Assembly (NCBI GenBank): GCA_944321735.1
Contig: CALUMK010000001.1
Location: 62,001 to 126,000 of the forward strand
Length of the DNA: 64,000 bases
DNA from: an uncultured Bacteroidales bacterium
GTDB taxonomy: Bacteria > Bacteroidota > Bacteroidia > Bacteroidales > P3
Direction of reading: 5' to 3'
The notes beneath the pieces were generated by a model, which saw only the letters and a program-made list of their open reading frames with translations, searched no databases and had not been told where the DNA came from. This document shows, piece after piece, positions 52,544 through 61,200 of the stretch. Positions within the stretch are counted from its first letter, which is position 1; every line of letters starts with the position of its first letter. The position numbers and the translations under genes were made by a program.

Positions 52544-55500
52544 ATGAAACAGATACGATTCTTCGGTATTCTTTTGTTGTTTTCCGGAATAATGTCGGCA
52601 GGGCGGCTTGAAGCCCAGGTACAAGATAAGAACGGCTTCCCCCAGCCACCGAATTATGATTTTGAAGTGTGGGACAGCGACGTTCGCCCTTGGGCTTGGA
52701 GCTCGAGCTCCAATTTCGAGGCTTATCAAGCCACAGGAGGGACGAACAGGAATCAGTCGATATGGAAGTCTTCCGATAAACGCCCGGGATCTGCGGGGAG
52801 TTCTTCCGTTCAGATACAGGTGACAGAATCCGATTGGCTGAATTGGTTTACTCGTCGCAGGGTGGACATGGGGACTTTGACTACGGGTACCCTGTACTAT
52901 AGGGAAAGTAAAGAGAATGAAAATTCCTGCATTTACACCAATACCGGTGACGGTTCCAAATCCTGGCCGTTCACGGGCCGCCCCGATTCCATCGTGTTCT
53001 GGGCCAAGCTGGGCGAGAACGGGGGCCGGAACGGGAACATGACCCTCTACCTGCATGATAACAGCGATTTGGAAGACCGGGGCAGCGGGACCACGGCCAA
53101 CGGGACCGTCATCGGTTCGGCTAATGTGAAAATCCAGTACAATGGAGGCCAATGGACAAGGTACAGCGCCCCGGTGCAGTATGCCAGTACCTCGGCTCCC
53201 GCTTACCTTTTGCTGAGCTTCACGGCAGGCAACAGCTTCCGCGAGGTGGTGAACGGGGACCAGATGTGGGTGGACGATGTGCTGTTGGTTTACAACCCCT
53301 CGATGAGCATCGGTGCGGATTGCCCGACCCGGCTGGTCCGCCATGGAGGCACATCCCAGAATTTCTCCATTCCTTACGAATTTTCCGCCGGGACTTCGGA
53401 CCCTTTGAATCCTTCCGCCACGAACGAAATCCGCGCCTATCTGTCGGACGAGAACGGTTCGTTCGACAACGCGCTCCAGATCGGCTGGGTCGCGATTTCC
53501 GGATTTACGCAGTCGGGAAACATCTCCGCCAGCATTCCGGCGGATTTGCCCGACTCGGACAAGTACCGGCTTCGCTTGGAATCGACCAATTATCCCGTGC
53601 AAAGCGCGGAGCTGCCCTTGGCCATCTACCGGGAATGGTATCTGAGCGTGCGGGCCGGTAACGCGATGGGGCGTGTGAATCCGGCAGGAGAACAGCAGCT
53701 TGTCCGCCACAACAGTACTCAGACGCTGTCGGCAATCCCCAATACGGATTGCGTATTCCTGGGCTGGCAGGAGAACGGGGCTACTGTGTCGGAAAACCCG
53801 GACTATGTGTTCCAGGTCACGGCAGACCGGGATTTGACGGCTCTTTTCGATACCACCTACACCTTGCGTATAGAAAACGTCACCGGGGCGACTTCCTATT
53901 TTGCCAACAACAACAGCCAGGAAGTGACCTTGATCAACGGGGAAACCGCTTCCTTGCGCCTGACGCTCGACTACGGCTATGAATTCCATGGTTACGAGCT
54001 CAACGGGCAGGTTTACTCGGAAGATTCCCCCGATTTCGATTACGAAGCCCGTCAGGGAGGCACCTTCTACCCGCAAGTGGACAGCATCCCTTATGAATTC
54101 ACATTCGAGGTCTTGCCCGATGCCAAGCTCGGCAGTGTGGACGGCGGCGGAATCCACAAGCATTTCAGCAGTTTTACCGCCGTGGCCCATGCCGCGAATC
54201 CCTACAGCCATTTCCTTCGTTGGGAAGACAGTCTGGGCAACCTCTTGGGTATCGATACCCTGCTGCTTTTCGAGGACATCCGTGCCGGAGGACATTACCG
54301 GGCGGTATTCGAAGAAGAGTTCCATACGGTCAGCGCCCGTCCGGCGCAGGGACAGGAAAGCTGGGGGCAGTTGTTGCAGAACGGAATTGCCGTGGCCGAC
54401 AGCCAGTATTCGGCTTTCGATGCCTTGGACTTGAACCTGACCGCCGTTCCGGCCGAGGGCTATTCCTTTGTACGTTACGAAATTAACCGGGACGGCATCA
54501 GCCAGAGCCCGGTCTATGAGCCGAGCCTGAACCTGACACCCGAAGGCCGCCTGCTTTCGGATTACCAGATTACCGCTTATTTCGATACGGCTCGTTACCA
54601 GGTGGCGGCTTCGATCCAGCATGGACGGGTGGTCGGCGCAGGCGAGTACAAGCACGGGCAGACAGCGCATCTGTGGGTCGTGCCGGAAGAAGGTTATCAT
54701 TTGGAAGCTTGGAACGAGAACGGGGAATCTTTTTCCACGGACGATACCTTGTCTTTCCCGGTATTGTCCGACCGGACATTGGAAGCGGTGATGGCACTGA
54801 ACACCTACGCTGTCTCCATCGAGAGCCGGCCGGAAGGCTGGGGCAGCGTGACGCCGGCATCGGGACTTTACACGCATTTTGAAAAGATGGACTTGCAGGC
54901 CAATCCGGCAGCTCAGCGCGATTTCCGCTATTGGGTCATCAACGGGGATACGGTATCTTCCTCGGCTTCCTATTCCTACGAAGTCAAGGGCGAGGCGCAG
55001 ATAGTGGCCGTTTTCGATTTGGCGCATTATCAAGTGGATGCTATTTCGAGCGACCCGATGCGAGGCGATGTGGCCGGTGGAGGCGAATACATAGTGGGTC
55101 AAAGGCCGGAACTGACCGCTACCGCTTTTGAGGGCTATCATTTTGAATACTGGGCCGATACCGAAGGACGGCGGTTCAACGATAATCCTTTGCGGATCGA
55201 GGAATTGGTTTCCGACACTACGTTCACGGCTTATTTTGCTCCCAACCTTCATACCTTGCGCCTTGGCATCGAGGGACCGGGCGAAGTGAGGGATGCGCAA
55301 GACACGGAAATTTCCGAAGTGGAGCTGGCTTTCGGTTCCGTGATTGAATTGAACGCGCTTGCCACGGACAAGGATTACGAGTTCGAGGCATGGAAGAACG
55401 AAGCCGGGGAAGTGGCGAGCACCGATAATCCTTTGGCTTTGCGTATTATATCCGACACTTCTTTGACGGCAAGCTTTGGGCTGAAGAAATGGGAATTGAA

Positions 55501-58207
55501 CCTGAGCGTTTCTCCGGCCGGTGCCGGGATGCTGGAAGGCGGCGGCATCTATGCGCAAGGGGAGCGGGTGCGGATCAAGGCCGAGCCGGTGCCGGGATAC
55601 CGTTTCTTGGGCTGGTATGAGGGTAGCGAGCTGCTTTCCACAGAAGAGGAATACGGCTTTGACATCACCGAAGACCGCTTCCTGGTGGCTCGTTTCGAGG
55701 CCGAGACCTATACCGTTGAAATCTCGGTGGAACCCGAAGGCGCTGCTCTTTCAGTCAGCGGGCAGGGCGAGTTCCGGACGGCTTATAATACCTTGCTTCG
55801 GGTGGAATCGGCTACCGGCTACGAGCTGGCGGCTTGGATAAGCCAGGAGGGCGATACCTTGTCTCTGACCAATCCCTATCTGCATGAAGTGCATGGCGAT
55901 TTGCAGCTGACGGCTTTGATGCAGGCCGCGCATATAGAGGTGGACTTTGTTGTGGAACCGGCTTCGGCAGGCAGCGTGGAGATTGACGAGGTTGTTTATG
56001 GCGAGACTAACCGGGCGACCGCGATACCGGGATACGGTTATGAATTCGGGGCTTGGGTGGATGCCGAGGGCAACGAGATTTCGCAGAACCCGGTTCTGGA
56101 ATTTTCCTCCACCACCGACACGAATTTCGGCGTTCGTTTTGACCGGGCCGAATTTGATATCATTCTGAAAGAAACCGAGGGCGGCCGCGTATCGGGAGCG
56201 GGGATTTATCCCTATATGTCGCAGGCCGAGTTGAAGGCCGAACCGGAGGAACACTACCGTTTTGCCGGATGGTTCGACCAAGAGGGCAATTGCCTGAGCA
56301 TGCAGCCCGAATGGCGTTTCGATATGCGGGGAGATATGGAAATCGAGCCCCGTTTCGAACCGGTGGACGTGCAGGCGGCAGTGGCGGTTTCGCCCCAAGG
56401 CGCGGGTCTGGTTCTGGAAAAGGGAAAGAACCTGTCATCGGTCTATACCGCCGCTTACGGCAGCCGGCACGGTTTTACCGCTTTGGCATCCCCGGCCTGG
56501 CATCTGGCAGGCTGGCGGATTGAAAAAGAGGGGAATACGGAAGATTTTCAAAGCGATACCCTGACTTGGACCTTGCAGGGCGGGGAAATCCTGACGGCCT
56601 TGTTCGATACCAATTCTTATAGCGTGAACGTGGAAGCGGAGGGCTTGCCGGAAAATGCCGGATGGAAATTGGAAGGGGCTGGGGAATACGCCCACGGCAG
56701 GATGGCTTGTTTGCGTGTGGAAGAACCGGAACACTATGTTTTTGCCGGGTATTACGACGAGGCAGGCCGCTTGCTTTCGGAAAGCAAGGAATACCTGTTC
56801 TCGGTGAAAACGCCGATGAATCTGACGGCACGCTTTGCGTCAAAGGCATACCGCTTGGATGTCATAGCCGTCGGCAACGGGCAGGGCAGCGTATGCGGGA
56901 CGGGGCTTTATCCTTTCGATAGCAGCGTGGAAGTCAGTGCGTTCCCTTGTGAAGGACAGTATGAATTCAGCCATTGGTCTTCTTTGGCCGAGGGTTCGGA
57001 TACGCTGAGCAAGACGGCGGTCTGGACGCTTGCCGTGGAGGGCGCGGACAGCCTCTATGCTTTCTTCCGTCCGGCATCGCGCTTGTTGGAATTGCTTGTG
57101 GCCGAGGGCGAAGGATCTGTGCAGGGGGCGGGTTCGTACAACGCAGGAAGCGAGGTCCGCATAGAAGCCCAAGCGGCCGAGGGCTATCATTTTGCGGCCT
57201 GGATGGAAAACGGAAACCTGATTGGCAGCCAAGCGGCGATGGATTGGACGATGGATAAGGATTACCGGATTGAAGCCGTGTTCGAGCCGGATACCTTCTT
57301 GCTGGAACTGGCCATGGCGTGGGAAGACGAAGGCAGTGCGCCTTCGGAACTTCAGTTGCAGGGCAGCGGCGAATATGCTTATGGGAGCGAGGTGCCGGTG
57401 CTTTTGAGCGGCCTTGGAGCGGAAATGGAATTCCTTTCCTGGGTCGATGCCGAGGGAAAGACGGTATCGGACAAGGCTGATTTTGTCTATGAATTGAGGC
57501 AAGACAGCCGTTTGGAAGCCCGTCTGCGGATGCGTGAGTGCCAGATAGAGGTTCTATCCGAGGGCGAGGGCGAAGTTTCGGGCAGCGGCACTTACACCTA
57601 TGGCGATACCGCGCTTTTGGTGGCATCGGCTGCCGATGGAATGCGGTTGCAGGCTTGGAGATTGGGCGATGCCTTGATGGAGGCGCAGGACACCCTGCGT
57701 TTGCCGGTGCGCCAGTCCTTGACTTGCACGGCGGTATTTGAATCCGACGAGCTTTGGGTGCAGGCTTGGCCGAACCTTTCCGAAGGCGGCAGCGTGAGCG
57801 GCGGCAGGATGGCGGTGGCAGGCGAGCCAGTCACCTTGACAGCCGAGCCTGAAGAGGGGTATCGTTTCCTGTATTGGACGAGGGGCGACAGCCTGCTTTC
57901 GGCAGAGGCTGCTTTGACCATGGAAGCCGCCGAAGTCCCGGACTTGGTTGCGCATTTCGAGGCGGAGGCCCTGTATGTCCGTTTGCAGGCTTCCTTGCCG
58001 GAGGGCGTATCGGCCATCGAGGGCGCGGGTTCCTACCGCAAAGGGGAAGAAGCCGAATTGGGTATCATCCTCAAGGAAGGCTACCGTTTCGAAGGCTGGT
58101 ATTTGCTGGACAGGAACGGGGAGGAACGGCTTTCGGATCAGGAAAGCTGTATTTTCACGGTAGAAGGGACGGTGCGGATAGAAGCCAGGGTGGCTAAGAA
58201 CCAATAG
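52544..58207 (+). CDS. Giant secreted repeat protein (PCMD-like head, about 20 InlB-type repeats)
   Basis: 1887 aa. Signal peptide (FFGILLLFSGIMSAGRLEAQ), a PCMD-like N-terminal domain to about residue 255 (FTAGNSFREVVNGDQMWVDD), a linker Ig-like domain to about 365 (SIPADLPDSDKYRLRLEST), then a string of divergent repeats of about 65-75 residues to the end. Each repeat follows GxVxGxGxYxxGxxVxLxAxPxxGYxFxxW and ends LxAxF, the pattern of the InlB B-repeat/bacterial repeat family (Flg_new). It is likely a long cell-surface stalk or adhesin. The C-terminus (TVRIEARVAKNQ) simply ends after a repeat; no T9SS sorting domain is present. The next gene starts 11 bp later with a good ribosome site. 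Confidence 0.85.
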   Translation: MKQIRFFGILLLFSGIMSAGRLEAQVQDKNGFPQPPNYDFEVWDSDVRPWAWSSSSNFEAYQATGGTNRNQSIWKSSDKRPGSAGSSSVQIQVTESDWLNWFTRRRVDMGTLTTGTLYYRESKENENSCIYTNTGDGSKSWPFTGRPDSIVFWAKLGENGGRNGNMTLYLHDNSDLEDRGSGTTANGTVIGSANVKIQYNGGQWTRYSAPVQYASTSAPAYLLLSFTAGNSFREVVNGDQMWVDDVLLVYNPSMSIGADCPTRLVRHGGTSQNFSIPYEFSAGTSDPLNPSATNEIRAYLSDENGSFDNALQIGWVAISGFTQSGNISASIPADLPDSDKYRLRLESTNYPVQSAELPLAIYREWYLSVRAGNAMGRVNPAGEQQLVRHNSTQTLSAIPNTDCVFLGWQENGATVSENPDYVFQVTADRDLTALFDTTYTLRIENVTGATSYFANNNSQEVTLINGETASLRLTLDYGYEFHGYELNGQVYSEDSPDFDYEARQGGTFYPQVDSIPYEFTFEVLPDAKLGSVDGGGIHKHFSSFTAVAHAANPYSHFLRWEDSLGNLLGIDTLLLFEDIRAGGHYRAVFEEEFHTVSARPAQGQESWGQLLQNGIAVADSQYSAFDALDLNLTAVPAEGYSFVRYEINRDGISQSPVYEPSLNLTPEGRLLSDYQITAYFDTARYQVAASIQHGRVVGAGEYKHGQTAHLWVVPEEGYHLEAWNENGESFSTDDTLSFPVLSDRTLEAVMALNTYAVSIESRPEGWGSVTPASGLYTHFEKMDLQANPAAQRDFRYWVINGDTVSSSASYSYEVKGEAQIVAVFDLAHYQVDAISSDPMRGDVAGGGEYIVGQRPELTATAFEGYHFEYWADTEGRRFNDNPLRIEELVSDTTFTAYFAPNLHTLRLGIEGPGEVRDAQDTEISEVELAFGSVIELNALATDKDYEFEAWKNEAGEVASTDNPLALRIISDTSLTASFGLKKWELNLSVSPAGAGMLEGGGIYAQGERVRIKAEPVPGYRFLGWYEGSELLSTEEEYGFDITEDRFLVARFEAETYTVEISVEPEGAALSVSGQGEFRTAYNTLLRVESATGYELAAWISQEGDTLSLTNPYLHEVHGDLQLTALMQAAHIEVDFVVEPASAGSVEIDEVVYGETNRATAIPGYGYEFGAWVDAEGNEISQNPVLEFSSTTDTNFGVRFDRAEFDIILKETEGGRVSGAGIYPYMSQAELKAEPEEHYRFAGWFDQEGNCLSMQPEWRFDMRGDMEIEPRFEPVDVQAAVAVSPQGAGLVLEKGKNLSSVYTAAYGSRHGFTALASPAWHLAGWRIEKEGNTEDFQSDTLTWTLQGGEILTALFDTNSYSVNVEAEGLPENAGWKLEGAGEYAHGRMACLRVEEPEHYVFAGYYDEAGRLLSESKEYLFSVKTPMNLTARFASKAYRLDVIAVGNGQGSVCGTGLYPFDSSVEVSAFPCEGQYEFSHWSSLAEGSDTLSKTAVWTLAVEGADSLYAFFRPASRLLELLVAEGEGSVQGAGSYNAGSEVRIEAQAAEGYHFAAWMENGNLIGSQAAMDWTMDKDYRIEAVFEPDTFLLELAMAWEDEGSAPSELQLQGSGEYAYGSEVPVLLSGLGAEMEFLSWVDAEGKTVSDKADFVYELRQDSRLEARLRMRECQIEVLSEGEGEVSGSGTYTYGDTALLVASAADGMRLQAWRLGDALMEAQDTLRLPVRQSLTCTAVFESDELWVQAWPNLSEGGSVSGGRMAVAGEPVTLTAEPEEGYRFLYWTRGDSLLSAEAALTMEAAEVPDLVAHFEAEALYVRLQASLPEGVSAIEGAGSYRKGEEAELGIILKEGYRFEGWYLLDRNGEERLSDQESCIFTVEGTVRIEARVAKNQ

Positions 58208-58218
58208 GAGGGAAGAAG

Positions 58219-61200
58219 ATGAAGACAGATAAGACAACAAACTTACGGGCGGATTCGGAAATGAAGCAAGATACAATGGAAACCAAGGCAATGAAATACG
58301 GTTTTATGACAGTTTTTTTCAGGAAATTGAAACGGACGGCCTTGGCTTTGGCCTGCATGGGGCTTGTCGGCTTCGCTTCGACGCTTTATGCGCAGGAAGA
58401 CCTGAACGGGACGCAGCAGCTGCCCAACCGGGGTTTTGAGGATTACGATAATTTGGGTTCGGAGAATGTGGAGCCGAGAGGCTGGAACTCTTTCATGACG
58501 GCCAAGACGGCAGGAGGCTTGGTGGATATGGGAAAGGCCAAGCGTCTGGACCGGAAGGACGGAGGCCGTCCCGGCACTTCGGGTTCGTATTATTTGCAGG
58601 TGTATTCCACGGAAGTGATAGGAATCAATGCCAACGGGAACGTGACGACCGGGCGCATCAACATGGGTTCGGCAACGGCCACGGACGCTTCCAACCATAA
58701 TTTCACCGACCGGGCTTCGGCGGGCTTCAACCTGCCTTTCACGATGGTGCCCGACTCGATGGTGGTCTGGATCCGATATAGTCCTAATAGCGCTTCCGAC
58801 AAGGGGCAAATCCGGGCTATCATCCATAACGACAACGATGTGAAGGATCCCGGCACCGATTACAACCAGGTGGTGGCGGTGGCCACGGTCAATCCCACCA
58901 AGACCAATGGCTGGGTTCGATTCAGCGTGCCTTTCAGCCGGGAGGGCTGCGGCAGCCAGGATGCCCGGTATTGCCTGGTTTCGATAACCACCAATGCCAC
59001 GCCGGGCGGCGGGGCAGCCACGATCGATGTGGACGATATATTGTTTGTCTATAAGCCTGCGTTGAGCATCACGAACCTGCCGATGCTGAGCTTCAATATG
59101 AGGGACGGGGCGCAGACTGCCTCGATTGATTTCCGTATCACCGGGACGATGAGCCCGAATACCCATCCGGCCAATCCCAACCAGGTGATTGCCGAGCTGT
59201 CGGATGCCTCGGGCTCTTTTGCTTCGCCTCGCGAAATCGGGCGGCTCACGACCGACTTTAGCGGCAGCCTGCCAATCACGATTCCGGCCGATATGCCTTT
59301 GGGCGAGCATTACCGGATCCGGCTGCGTTCCACCAATTATCCTCTGGTGTCGGCCGACAACGGGCAGGATATCGAACTGATGCGGGGTTACACGATTGCC
59401 GCTTCGGTGCAGGGCAACGGAGGAACGGTGAGCGGGGCCGGCGGTTATGCCGAAGGGGAAACCGTTACATTGACCGCCAATCCGTACAATGGCTACCATT
59501 TTGTCTGCTGGCAGGAAAACGGCAAGGAAGTGGAAGGCGCGGGTCAGACCTACAGCTTTGCCGTGGACGAAGATCGTTCGTTGGTGGCGGTCTTCGAGCT
59601 CAACCAGTATGTCTTGAAAATGTCGGTGGAAGGCGAGGGCAGTGTCAGTCCGGAACCGGGCGAGCATGTCTATGCGCACAACAGCCGGGTGGAACTCCGG
59701 GCTGAAGCTTTGGGTAATTACGAGTTCGGCGGCTTCTATAACGGGGATGTGTTGTTGTCGGCCAATCCGGTGCATACCTTCAATATCGTTTCGGATATGG
59801 AGGTGAAGGCTTTGTTCGAGCAAGGCAAGATCCGGATAACGGCTTTGGCGAATAATGACAGCTACGGGAGAGTCGGCGGCGGGGGAACCTACGAGTACGG
59901 GGCGGAAGTGGTGCTGACTGCCGTGCCGAATCCTTTCTGCCGTTTCGTGGCTTGGGTGGAAGGCAGCGATACGTTGAGCAAGGAAACGGAATGGCGGTTC
60001 ATGGCCGAGGAAGCCCGTACCGTGCAGGCGCTCTTCGACCAGCAGTATTTCGAGGTGGCCTTGGCGGCTGAGCCGGCGCAGGGCGGTTCGGTGAGCGGGG
60101 GCGGGCGTTTCGGCGCGGCGCAAGCCAATACCACGGTGGCAATCACGGCTCAGCCGGCGGCGGGTTATCATTTCCTGTACTGGGTGGACGAAAGGGATCA
60201 GAGCCGGATAACGGAAAATCCCTATACGGTGATAGAGGAAAGCCGTTTGACGGAAAATCTCCGCTTCACCGCGCACTTTGAAGCCGAAAGCTACGAGGTG
60301 GAACTGGCTTCGGATATGCCGCAAGCCGCTCAATTGCAGGGGACGGGTTCTTATGCTTATCAGGAGGAGGTGGTGCTGGAAGCCGAAATGGCCGAAGGCT
60401 ACCTGTTCGGGGCTTGGGTAGTGGAAAATGCCCAAGGCGGTATCGACACGCTTTCGGTAGAGAATCCTTATTCGTTCCGGATTCAGGACAATTGGTCCAT
60501 CAAGGCTTTGTTTAACCGTATCCAGCATCAAATCACGGTGGTGTCGGGCAACGAGGCGATGGGAACGGCTTCCGGAAGCGGGCTGTATTTCCATTTCGAT
60601 TCCGTCAAGATGGAGGCTTCGGCCTTGGAGGGTTACGAGTTCCGTTACTGGGCCAAGCGTCAGGGCGTCCGCGATGACAGTGTGGCATCGGCTAATCCGT
60701 GGAAGATGGAAGTGAAGGAGGATGCTACGTATGCGGCTGTGTTCAGCGAAAGACGGAAATTGATAACGGCTTTGGCTGTGCCGGAAGAGGGCGGCAAGGT
60801 GAATGGCGGCGGCTTGTACGAAAACGGCAGCTACGCGCTCTTGCAGCCGGTGGCCGCTCCGTACTACCATTTTGCGGGCTGGGGCACAGCCGATAGCATC
60901 ATGACGGCCTATCCGCAGGATTTGCGTATTTACGTGCAGAAGGACACTACTTTGTATGCGCATTTCGAGCCGGATATGCTGGAATTGGAAGTGATGGTGG
61001 ACGGGCTTTCCCCGGCCGGCCAGGTGGAAGTTGTCGGTTTGACGGGGGAAGGGCCTCGCTTTGTCTTGGAACAGCCTTATGGCCGGCAGGTTCATTTGCG
61101 GGCTTCGGTTTTGGACGAGGAATACCGTTTTGTAGCCTGGAGGCTCTATTATACGGATGAAAACGGCATGGAAAAGGATTCCCTGTTTTCCCGGGAAATG

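Noticed and set aside
52535..55558. 1007-codon minus-strand open frame
   Set aside because: Antisense to the first giant repeat gene, which has a signal peptide, known domains and regular repeats; the antisense product has none.
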